A stretch of 5,320 bases of DNA from Endomicrobiia bacterium (lineage in GTDB: Bacteria > Elusimicrobiota > Endomicrobiia > Endomicrobiales > Endomicrobiaceae): the NCBI GenBank assembly GCA_009782015.1, contig WQUP01000104.1, forward strand, positions 1-5,320, written 5' to 3'. Of the stretch, positions 1-5,319 are shown in pieces; the stretch's first letter is position 1, and the number at the start of each line of letters is the position of its first letter. A model generated the notes under the pieces. That model made no database searches. It was not told the DNA's origin and was given only the letters and a program-made list of their open reading frames with translations. The position numbers and the translations under genes were made by a program.

Positions 1-4
1 GGCT

Positions 5-77
5 GTCATCCTGAACTTGTTTCAGGATCTCGTCGTTAAATGACAAAAACTAGACCCTGAAACAAGTTCAGGGTGAC
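5..77. repeat. Inverted pair of GTCAT-type palindromic elements
   Basis: Positions 5-30 and 52-77 are inverted copies of each other, matching at 24 of 26 bases, with a 21-nt spacer. Each copy is itself a perfect 8-bp hairpin with a 5-nt loop: ATCCTGAA/TTCAGGAT at 8-28 and ACCCTGAA/TTCAGGGT at 54-74. The outer edges read GTCAT on the left and GTCAC on the right (minus strand). The two differences between copies fall on bases that pair with each other, so both hairpins are preserved. This looks like a small dispersed non-coding repeat of the kind seen in many copies in repeat-rich bacterial genomes. It could also fold into one long stem. Confidence 0.85.
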
Positions 78-127
78 ACATGGCGAGGGCATTGTCGTCG
101 AGATATTTTTTTCATGCGTTTGTCGTG

Positions 128-155
128 CCATTCACCATTAACCATTTATCATTGC
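128..155. repeat. Degenerate heptamer array (CCATTNA units)
   Basis: Four consecutive 7-nt units are visible: CCATTCA, CCATTAA, CCATTTA and TCATTGC. They lie just upstream of the putative promoter of the first RDD gene. Short tandem heptamer arrays of this style are known in cyanobacteria and other repeat-rich genomes. A different heptamer array occurs inside mnmE at 4890-4917. No function can be assigned. The array could have supplied part of the -35 region. Confidence 0.6.
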
Positions 156-175
156 CGTTCTATTTTTTATATAAT
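146..175 (+). promoter_or_regulatory. Putative sigma-70-type promoter for the RDD operon
   Basis: A perfect TATAAT lies at 170-175. A weak -35 (TTATCA, four of six matches to TTGACA) lies at 146-151 with an 18-nt spacer. Transcription would begin near 182, giving a leader of about 28 nt before the GTG at 210. A small CGC-TTCG-GCG hairpin (178-187) lies at the predicted start. The -10 is convincing by sequence, but the -35 overlaps the heptamer array and is poor. Confidence 0.4.
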
Positions 176-197
176 AACGCTTCGGCGCACATGCAAA

Positions 198-203
198 AAG
201 GAG
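198..203 (+). promoter_or_regulatory. Shine-Dalgarno that fixes the GTG start of the first RDD gene
   Basis: AAGGAG lies 6 nt upstream of the GTG at 210. The in-frame ATG at 114 has no such site, and starting there would add 32 residues encoded by repeat-like DNA. The GTG is therefore chosen. Confidence 0.8.
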
Positions 204-209
204 CAAACC

Positions 210-1211
210 GTGAATTATTCGAGTTTTTTAAGAAGATTCTTCGCGCTTATCATTGACGTTATTATTCTTGCAATCGCATATACAATCATCTCTCTGCCTA
301 TGCCGTCAAATAAGCTTATCTCCATTGCCGCGGCGGCGTTCATATACTGGCTTTATTACGCGCTGCTTGAAAGTTCAAAATATCAGGCGACTGCCGGCAA
401 ACTCATTATGGGCATTAAAGTGATAAATTCGCAAGGCGAAAAATTGAATTTCGGCAGGGCAGCCGCGCGCTCTATTGTGAAAGTTCTTTCGTCTTTCACC
501 AATATTTTATTTATCGTTTGCCTTTTTACAAGAAACAGGCAATGCCTGCACGATTTTGCGGCAAAAAGCTATGTGGTATATAAAAATCCCGATGAAACCG
601 CGGGAGACATTGATAATATTGTGCGGCCTTTTGCCGTAATTTTTGCCGCATTGTATGTCATTTCCATTGCCGCCGGATTTGTAATGCTTAAAAAGTTCGG
701 GATTTCGTTAAAAGATGCGTACTCTTATTCCGCATTGCAGCAAAACGGCCAAGACAGCGATTCTTTGCTTAATTGGCAAACCGTAAATCTGCCCGATATA
801 AATCTTTCGCTCGACTCTCCGGTAAGCCTGGCAAGAGACAGCGGAGCGGAAGACGGACTATTGTCCGACAATATAAATAACAATACCGCCCAAGCCGTTT
901 GCTATAAATCAGGCGAAAACATTTTTCTGGATTTAAAAATCCAATATATAACATTTTTTACGGAAGTTTCGGCAAGCGACGCGATGAATTGGGCTGTTTA
1001 CAAAGAGTTTCTGAGAAGCCCGGAAATTACGGAAACGGAAATAGCGGGGCTAAAAGCCCTGCGCGCAAAAGGCAGATACGGCTCAAGGATGCGCGTGACG
1101 ATTTTGGCGATTCCAAAAGACGAACGTTCTGCCTGGATTATAAAAATAACGCCTTATACCGATGACGAGTCCATAACCGAAAGAATAATAAATTCGCTGA
1201 AATTAAAATAG
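210..1211 (+). CDS. RDD-family membrane protein with C-terminal extracytoplasmic domain (first copy)
   Basis: This is a 333-residue membrane protein of the RDD family, a group of small integral membrane proteins; some members have been linked to ion transport but most have no proven function. The RDD signature is visible: FLRRFFALIID near residues 7-16 (conserved Arg, Ala and Asp at R9, A12, D16), TAGKLIMGIKV at 61-71 and LHDFAAKSYVV at 113-123. Hydrophobic segments lie at about 12-29, 36-53, 95-108 and 140-160. The remaining 170 residues are polar and lack further helices. They would sit outside the RDD bundle, probably on the extracytoplasmic side, and end in ITERIINSLKLK. This tail resembles the end of the next gene, which suggests duplication. 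The tail may be a PsbP/DcrB-like small domain, but that is a guess from its ending. The GTG start at 210 is chosen because of the AAGGAG 6 nt upstream. Family assignment is confident; function and substrate are unknown. Confidence 0.85.
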   Translation: MNYSSFLRRFFALIIDVIILAIAYTIISLPMPSNKLISIAAAAFIYWLYYALLESSKYQATAGKLIMGIKVINSQGEKLNFGRAAARSIVKVLSSFTNILFIVCLFTRNRQCLHDFAAKSYVVYKNPDETAGDIDNIVRPFAVIFAALYVISIAAGFVMLKKFGISLKDAYSYSALQQNGQDSDSLLNWQTVNLPDINLSLDSPVSLARDSGAEDGLLSDNINNNTAQAVCYKSGENIFLDLKIQYITFFTEVSASDAMNWAVYKEFLRSPEITETEIAGLKALRAKGRYGSRMRVTILAIPKDERSAWIIKITPYTDDESITERIINSLKLK

Positions 1212-1214
1212 CGT

Positions 1215-1242
1215 GTCATTGCGGGTCGGAGCCCGCAATGAC
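1215..1242. repeat. Palindromic GTCAT element between the two RDD genes
   Basis: The arms GTCATTGCGGG (1215-1225) and CCCGCAATGAC (1232-1242) are perfect 11-bp complements around a 6-nt loop. The element begins 4 nt after the stop of the first RDD gene and fills half of the 53-nt gap before the second. No T-run follows, so it is not a canonical terminator. It might act as an RNA stabiliser or attenuator between the two cistrons. It shares the GTCAT edge with the elements at 5, 3979 and 4945. Confidence 0.85.
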
Positions 1243-1252
1243 GGCACAAAGC

Positions 1253-1257
1253 GGGAG
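1253..1257 (+). promoter_or_regulatory. Shine-Dalgarno for the second RDD gene
   Basis: GGGAG lies 7 nt before the ATG at 1265. An in-frame ATG at 1238 lies inside the right arm of the palindrome and has no ribosome binding site, so 1265 is preferred. The downstream start also aligns with the start of the paralogue (MIYIGFWKRAF versus VNYSSFLRRFF). Confidence 0.75.
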
Positions 1258-1264
1258 CAAGCAA

Positions 1265-2422
1265 ATGATTTACATAGGTTTTTGGAAAAGGGCGTTTGCC
1301 TTGATTTTGGATTTGGCTGTCATTTTCATTATCGCAGCCGCTTTTTCAATGCTTTTACAATCAGGCCAGACTCTGCCGGGCTTGAAGTCCGCGGCGCTTG
1401 CCGCGCTGTTTCCTTTTGCCGTTATATTTCTCTACTTTGCGGCATGCGAAGCTTCTTCTTTGCAGGCAACTGCCGGAAAATTTCTGACCGGCATTAAGGT
1501 TTCCGATATTGAAGGCCGGCGGTTATCCGCCGCAAAATCCGCGCTGCGCTCTTTTATAAAAACATTATTGCTTTTGCCGTTTGCGGCGGTCATGTTTTCG
1601 CTTGCGGCTTTGCCGTTAAAATTGCATTTCCTGGCAGCTGTATCCATGGTAATGGGTCTTTTGGCCGCCGTTATACAAATTCCTGCGGCAGCGTCATTTC
1701 TTGTATGTATCGGCACAAAACGCAAACAAAATTTGTATGACTTAGCAGCCGGCAGCGTTGTGATATGCAAACAAATTTACGATGGGCCGGATGCCGCGGA
1801 CGCGCAGGCCGTAACGGCCTTTGAATTTTTTAAAAAGGAGCGAAGCTCCTTGCATCCCGCGCTGATTGTTTTGACGATTTTAATTATAGCAACAGTTCCT
1901 GCCGTGCCGATTGTCGAACTTCTAAAACCGGTTTCTTCGCCGTCGGCTTTAAATCTTCCAAAGCCCCAAAGGTCTGAAGCAGCCTGGAAAGAAAACTATT
2001 TTGAAGATATTCATTTAAAAATAAACGCGCCCGGGAATTTTGAAAAAAAGAATGCCCCGCAATGGATGGCGTATGTGCTGCATGAAAACTCGAACTATGC
2101 AGCTGCGTATTTTTTGAAAGCCCGCAACGACGCATGGACGCAGTCTCTTAACGGCTGGATTAAAGAAAAGGCCGCATCGCGCGGCTTTAACGAATTGGAA
2201 CAAAAAGAAGAAACTGTTACGGTTTCAGGTCTGCCGGGAACAAAAACAATATTTACTCCCGCGCCCGGACAGCAAAATGACTACAGCGATTTTTATGCCG
2301 TATTGCTTGTTCTCAACAAAAATGAAAATGAAAGCTATGTGATAATCGCCCGCTCTACAGCCAAAGTTTTTGCCAAAAACATAGTTGAGCGAATAATATC
2401 TTCCGTTGAAATAACAAACTGA
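1265..2422 (+). CDS. RDD-family membrane protein with C-terminal extracytoplasmic domain (second copy)
   Basis: This 385-residue paralogue of the preceding gene lies in the same orientation 53 nt downstream and is probably co-transcribed with it. RDD features are FWKRAFALILD at residues 6-16, TAGKFLTGIKV at 69-79 and LYDLAAGSVVI at 158-168. Hydrophobic stretches lie at about 11-30, 42-62, 99-116, 120-148 and 198-217. The RDD part is longer than in the first copy because of an extra hydrophobic stretch at about 115-148. After the last helix comes a polar domain (about 220-385) ending IVERIISSVEITN, matching the ending of the first copy. This domain may have a PsbP/DcrB-like fold, which is a guess. 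A linker before the last helix (KERSSL) is encoded by a 7-bp hairpin. Family assignment is confident; role and partners are unknown. The two proteins may pair as a heteromer, which is inferred only from linkage. Confidence 0.85.
   Translation: MIYIGFWKRAFALILDLAVIFIIAAAFSMLLQSGQTLPGLKSAALAALFPFAVIFLYFAACEASSLQATAGKFLTGIKVSDIEGRRLSAAKSALRSFIKTLLLLPFAAVMFSLAALPLKLHFLAAVSMVMGLLAAVIQIPAAASFLVCIGTKRKQNLYDLAAGSVVICKQIYDGPDAADAQAVTAFEFFKKERSSLHPALIVLTILIIATVPAVPIVELLKPVSSPSALNLPKPQRSEAAWKENYFEDIHLKINAPGNFEKKNAPQWMAYVLHENSNYAAAYFLKARNDAWTQSLNGWIKEKAASRGFNELEQKEETVTVSGLPGTKTIFTPAPGQQNDYSDFYAVLLVLNKNENESYVIIARSTAKVFAKNIVERIISSVEITN
1835..1851. repeat. Small intragenic hairpin with GAA loop
   Basis: AAGGAGC (1835-1841) and GCTCCTT (1845-1851) pair perfectly around GAA. 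The core GCGAAGC is a sequence known to form an unusually stable mini-hairpin in single-stranded DNA. It encodes part of the linker KERSSL just before the last membrane helix of the second RDD protein. It may be a chance codon arrangement or a remnant of a small repeat. Confidence 0.45.
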
Positions 2423-2425
2423 CAA

Positions 2426-3661
2426 TCATTCCCACAAACAAGCCAGCGGAACCGCATACATATTGTTTCTGAACGATATTGTATTTTCTCCGCTGTACAG
2501 AACAACACCCGTAAATTTCTTATTGTCCGCAACATTTTCCTTAAACCAGCGTATATGCTTAAAATCGGAAGAATCCGCAACGGCGCTCGATTTCACTTCT
2601 ATGGCCGTTAAAGCGCCGCTTGAATCTTCTATTATAAAATCTATTTCTCTTTTTGCCCTGTCCCTGTATTGATACAGCGCATACCTGTCCGCAAAATCTA
2701 TTTGGGCGGCAAGCTCGTTAAAAACCAATGTTTCAATAAGTTTTCCGGATTTGTCAGAATCCAGCAAAACGTCCGATTCTTTCCAGTCAAGACTGCTTGT
2801 CATTATTCCCGTATCCGTGGAATATATTTTGTCTTTTTTGCCGACCCTGTCATAATCCGTTTTCAGCCACGGCTTGACGCTTTCAAATAAAAAAAGAGTT
2901 TTTAAAGCGTTGATATATGTGCCCAACGTAATTCTCGAAACCGCCAGATTAGAACCGATATTCGATAAATCCATGTATTTTCCCGACCAGGAATTTAAAA
3001 TTGCAAACAATTCTCTTATAACATCCTGCCTTGAAATATTGGCAATATTTTTTAAATCTCTCTTAAACAGCGCTTCCCTGTAATCTTTATGCCAATCCTT
3101 TCTGTCCTGCGGATGCATCTTTACGGCTTCCGGATATCCGCCCCTGAAAGCTTGTTTGATTAAAGTTTCTTTATCAAAACCCTTTATCTGAACCGGAAAA
3201 TCTTTAGCGAAGCATTTTTCTATAAAAGACGGCATTTTTCCCAGAATTTCGCCGTTCGTAAGCGGCCTCAGGCGTATATTTTTTACCCTGCCGGCCAAAC
3301 TTTCTGAAACCTCGGGCAGCGAAGTAATATCCGCCGAACCGGTCAGCAAAAATTGCCCGTAACGGTTATCCTTATCGACAACTTGTTTTACGGCCGGCAC
3401 TATATCCGGAGCTTTTTGAACTTCGTCTATAATCATCGCGCCTTTTGAATGTTTCACAAAAGTTATCGGGTCGTCCAGCGCAGATTTCAGCAGCCCTTTA
3501 TCGTCCAATGTTCTGAATATAAAATTTTCGGGAGAGCTGTCGGCGACTTGATTTATCAAAGTCGTTTTACCGCATTGGCGGGCTCCGGACAATATAACCA
3601 CCCTGCGTTTTTTCAAAGCGGTTTCAACGGATGTGCTTTGCCACCTGAGATATTCTTTCAT
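2426..3661 (-). CDS. AAA-type ATPase with DUF4143 / nuclease-fold C-terminal region
   Basis: This 411-residue protein belongs to the widespread AAA_14-DUF4143 ATPase family, which has many copies in host-associated and sediment bacteria and no settled function. Visible motifs are Walker A GARQCGKTT (residues 26-34), Walker B MIIDE (76-80) and a sensor-like LLTGSA (105-110). A DUF4143-type middle region follows (about 197-300), including FKRDLKNIANIS and a predicted winged-helix-like stretch. The C-terminus matches a PD-(D/E)XK nuclease-like core: E310, REID with D341, and IEVK with E355 and K357. In this family the fold is often considered a DNA-binding or degenerate nuclease module; activity here is untested. 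The start at 3661 is chosen over the upstream in-frame ATG at 3682 because GGAGAGAGG lies 6 nt before it and residue 1 then matches the usual family start. The gene is complete. It is convergent with the second RDD gene (3 bp between stops) and divergent from mnmE. The neighbours give no functional clue. Confidence 0.9.
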   Translation of the reverse strand: MKEYLRWQSTSVETALKKRRVVILSGARQCGKTTLINQVADSSPENFIFRTLDDKGLLKSALDDPITFVKHSKGAMIIDEVQKAPDIVPAVKQVVDKDNRYGQFLLTGSADITSLPEVSESLAGRVKNIRLRPLTNGEILGKMPSFIEKCFAKDFPVQIKGFDKETLIKQAFRGGYPEAVKMHPQDRKDWHKDYREALFKRDLKNIANISRQDVIRELFAILNSWSGKYMDLSNIGSNLAVSRITLGTYINALKTLFLFESVKPWLKTDYDRVGKKDKIYSTDTGIMTSSLDWKESDVLLDSDKSGKLIETLVFNELAAQIDFADRYALYQYRDRAKREIDFIIEDSSGALTAIEVKSSAVADSSDFKHIRWFKENVADNKKFTGVVLYSGENTISFRNNMYAVPLACLWE

Positions 3662-3667
3662 AACAAA

Positions 3668-3676
3668 CCTCTCTCC
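3668..3676 (-). promoter_or_regulatory. Shine-Dalgarno of the DUF4143 ATPase gene
   Basis: On the minus strand GGAGAGAGG lies 6 nt upstream of the ATG at 3661. The alternative ATG at 3682 lies upstream of this site and has no purine-rich stretch at the right distance. Confidence 0.75.
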
Positions 3677-3697
3677 AGTCATATATTTTAGCGGCTA

Positions 3698-3726
3698 TTT
3701 ATATCATAATTTCGGCGTTTTGTAAA
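3698..3726 (-). promoter_or_regulatory. Putative sigma-70-type promoter for the DUF4143 ATPase gene
   Basis: Read on the minus strand, TTTACA (3726-3721, five of six to the -35 consensus) and TATAAA (3703-3698, five of six to the -10 consensus) are separated by exactly 17 nt. Transcription would start near 3691, giving a leader of about 30 nt. The -35 box lies inside the first of the three 23-bp repeats, so a protein bound to those repeats would probably affect this promoter. Confidence 0.55.
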
Positions 3727-3782
3727 ATGTTTTAGTGGCGTTTTGTATAATGCTTATCAGGCGTTTTGGCTAATTAATATGC
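3714..3782. repeat. Three direct repeats with exact 23-bp period in the divergent promoter region
   Basis: GGCGTTTTG occurs at 3714-3722, 3737-3745 and 3760-3768, exactly 23 bp apart. Over the full 23-bp units the first and second copies match at 17 positions, the second and third at 16, and the first and third at 14. The array lies between the divergent ATPase and mnmE genes and overlaps the -35 box of the ATPase promoter. The period is slightly more than two helical turns. It could be an operator for a repeatedly binding regulator or a decaying tandem duplication; no matching regulator lies in the window. Confidence 0.7.
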
Positions 3783-3825
3783 CGCAAAATAAAAATTTGA
3801 TAAAATCTTCATATAATCACAGGAA
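3746..3825 (+). promoter_or_regulatory. Leader of mnmE with two -10-like boxes and a Shine-Dalgarno
   Basis: TATAAT occurs at 3746-3751 (inside the second 23-bp repeat) and again at 3812-3817, but neither has a good -35 at 16-18 nt. The first would give a leader of about 75 nt. The second would start transcription inside the ribosome binding site and is therefore unlikely. AGGAA at 3821-3825 lies 9 nt before the mnmE ATG and is the probable ribosome binding site. The promoter call is weak; the ribosome binding site is reasonable. Confidence 0.3.
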
Positions 3826-3834
3826 CAAAAAATA

Positions 3835-5319
3835 ATGAACTATATTTCCGAAGACACCATCGCCGCCCTTTCCACCGCCGCCGGCCAATCCGCCCTAGCC
3901 GTAATCCGCCTCTCCGGCGGGCATTCGCCCGATATTATTGAACGGATTTTCAAGCCTATGTCTCAAAGCCGTTCTGTTGTCATACCGGCGAACGCCGGTA
4001 TCCATGTTAAACACGGATATATAGTTGACAACGGAAGAAAAATCGATGAGGTGCTCTGCACCTTCTTTCCCGCACCAAACACTTACACCGGCGAAAACCT
4101 GGTAGAGATTTCCTGCCACGGCAACCCCGTAATCATAAAAGAGATTTTAGACTTGCTCTGTAAACATGGCGCCCGCCTAGCGGGACCGGGGGAGTTTACG
4201 TATCGGGCATTTTTAAACGGGAAAATGGATTTGGCGGAAGCGGAAGCGGTGTGCGCTCTTATCACAAGCAAAACCGAAACAGCTGCCAAAGCCGCGCTAA
4301 ATAATGTCAGCGGCGAATTCTCCTCAAAAATAAAAGGCATCAAAGATGCCCTTACAAATTTGCTGGCATATTTGGAAGCATCGCTGGATTACCCAACGGA
4401 TGACATACCATTTTTGACTCAGCAGCAAAAAACCGAGCGCCTGGAAGAGCTGATTGCCGGCATCCAAAAACTAAGCGACGCATATAAAATCAGCCGAAGG
4501 CTGCGGGACGGGTTGAAAGCGGTGATAATCGGCAAACCCAACTCCGGCAAATCTTCGCTTCTAAACGCGATACTCGGCCGTAACCGCGCCATAGTCACGG
4601 AAATCGCAGGCACCACAACCGACACAATAGAAGAAGTGATAGACTGCCGCGGCATCCCCCTGACAATAATCGACACTGCCGGAATCAGAAAACACACTGA
4701 AAATTCAATAGAATTGCTGGGGCAAGAGCGCACAAAAGAAGCCGCCGCAAAAGCCGATTTGATAATCTGGGTTCTAGACGGCTCGCAACCCCCGGACAAA
4801 AATGACGAAGAAATTGCGGACTTTATCAATAAATCAAAGCTGGATATACCTATAATATATGTTGTAAACAAAATAGACCTTAAACAGCAGAGTGAAGAGT
4901 GGGGAGTGAAGAGTGAAGATAAAGACAACGGCAAGAAAAAGCCTGTCATTCCGGAAGGCAGTAATCCGGAATCTGCCGTTAGCAGTTGCCGTATCTCCAC
5001 TCTTCACTCTCCACTCTTCACTCTGTCGTTAAAGTTGTCCGCCAAGACCGGCAAAGGCATCCCGGAACTTTTGGATGCCGTTGCAAAATTCGCAGGCATC
5101 TCAGATGCCCAAAACGAAATTTTAGCTGTAAATTCAAGGCATTTTACGCTTTTACAGACTTCGTCTGCCTCACTTATTAAGACAAAAGAAGCCCCTGCCG
5201 ACGAAATAGCAGTACTTGAAATAAAAAGCGCGCTTCAAGCCCTAGATGAAATCCTAGGCATCAACGCGCCGGCAGATATTTTGGACACTATTTTCAGCAG
5301 TTTTTGCATAGGCAAGTAA
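3835..5319 (+). CDS. mnmE: tRNA uridine-5-carboxymethylaminomethyl modification GTPase MnmE (with translated repeat insertions)
   Basis: MnmE works with MnmG to modify uridine 34 in the wobble position of certain tRNAs, using GTP hydrolysis and a tetrahydrofolate carbon donor in the cytoplasm. The 494-residue protein is complete. The folate-binding N-domain covers about 1-125 (EDTIAALST, FPAPNTYTGENLVEI, GPGEFTYRAFLNGKMDLAEAEAV). The helical domain flanks a G domain with P-loop GKPNSGKS (233-240, including the Asn that coordinates potassium in this family), GTTTD (259-263), DTAG (280-283), NKID (345-348) and SAK (402-404). The C-terminus is FCIGK with the conserved Cys at 491. Two oddities are visible. 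The usual GTTRD of switch I reads GTTTD. The protein is about 35-45 residues longer than normal because of palindromic repeats translated at about 49-56 and 352-397. The neighbourhood lacks the common partners yidC, jag and mnmG. Retained motifs argue for a working enzyme. Confidence 0.97.
   Translation: MNYISEDTIAALSTAAGQSALAVIRLSGGHSPDIIERIFKPMSQSRSVVIPANAGIHVKHGYIVDNGRKIDEVLCTFFPAPNTYTGENLVEISCHGNPVIIKEILDLLCKHGARLAGPGEFTYRAFLNGKMDLAEAEAVCALITSKTETAAKAALNNVSGEFSSKIKGIKDALTNLLAYLEASLDYPTDDIPFLTQQQKTERLEELIAGIQKLSDAYKISRRLRDGLKAVIIGKPNSGKSSLLNAILGRNRAIVTEIAGTTTDTIEEVIDCRGIPLTIIDTAGIRKHTENSIELLGQERTKEAAAKADLIIWVLDGSQPPDKNDEEIADFINKSKLDIPIIYVVNKIDLKQQSEEWGVKSEDKDNGKKKPVIPEGSNPESAVSSCRISTLHSPLFTLSLKLSAKTGKGIPELLDAVAKFAGISDAQNEILAVNSRHFTLLQTSSASLIKTKEAPADEIAVLEIKSALQALDEILGINAPADILDTIFSSFCIGK
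3979..4004 (+). repeat. In-frame palindromic element inside the MnmE N-domain
   Basis: ATACCGGCG (3982-3990) and CGCCGGTAT (3993-4001) form a perfect 20-bp palindrome with AA at the centre, preceded by GTC at 3979. It encodes VIPANAGIH (residues 49-57) at the loop where most MnmE proteins have only a short linker before the conserved Y/HG-I-D segment. The translated peptide VIPANAGI is typical of this dispersed palindrome class. The insertion is in frame and the domain motifs on both sides are preserved. Confidence 0.85.
4888..5025. repeat. 138-bp nested inverted repeat inside the MnmE G domain
   Basis: The 33-bp arms at 4888-4920 and 4993-5025 are inverted copies matching at 31 positions. 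Each arm consists of four 7-nt units of the type GAGTGAA/GAGTGGA. Just inside, ACGGCAA (4928-4934) pairs with TTGCCGT (4986-4992), and a further palindrome lies at 4945-4974. The total length is 138 bp, exactly 46 codons (352-397), and the frame stays open throughout. It is flanked by NKIDLKQ and SLKLSAK, so it occupies the loop between the G4 and G5 motifs. The transcript could form a long stem here. Confidence 0.9.
4945..4974 (+). repeat. GTCAT palindrome nested within the inverted repeat
   Basis: ATTCCGGA (4948-4955) pairs with TCCGGAAT (4965-4972) around a 9-nt loop, and the element begins GTCATTCC at 4945. It is read as VIPEGSNPES, the same frame (VIP) as the palindrome at 3979. This suggests two successive insertions: heptamer-armed repeat DNA and a GTCAT element, one inside the other. 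Confidence 0.75.

Noticed and set aside
114..209. Longer first RDD protein starting at ATG 114
   Set aside because: There is no ribosome binding site at 114, the added residues come from heptamer-repeat DNA, and the GTG at 210 has a good AAGGAG and matches the paralogue's start.
1215..1242. Rho-independent terminator after the first RDD gene
   Set aside because: The hairpin is strong but no T-run follows, and the same GTCAT-type structure occurs inside coding sequence, so it is better read as a dispersed repeat.
2426..3661. DUF4143 ATPase as part of a defence or toxin system
   Set aside because: No partner gene of such a system lies beside it and the family function is unsettled; the neighbours are a membrane protein and mnmE.
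3714..3782. Three regular repeats as a CRISPR array
   Set aside because: The period is only 23 bp, the units run directly into each other without spacers of CRISPR length, and no cas gene is present.
3662..3834. Replication origin near mnmE
   Set aside because: mnmE is often near oriC in bacteria, but no cluster of DnaA boxes (TTATNCACA) is present and the 23-bp repeats do not resemble them.
4419..5000. 193-codon open frame on the minus strand within mnmE
   Set aside because: It is antisense to a well-supported gene, has a low-complexity Ser-rich composition and has no recognisable domain; it is a shadow of mnmE codon use.
4336..5109. Three GGCATC...GATGCC hairpins in mnmE (4336-4350, 5056-5079, 5095-5109)
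   Set aside because: They encode Gly-Ile followed by Asp-Ala at ordinary positions, with differing loops; preferred codons explain them better than a repeat family.
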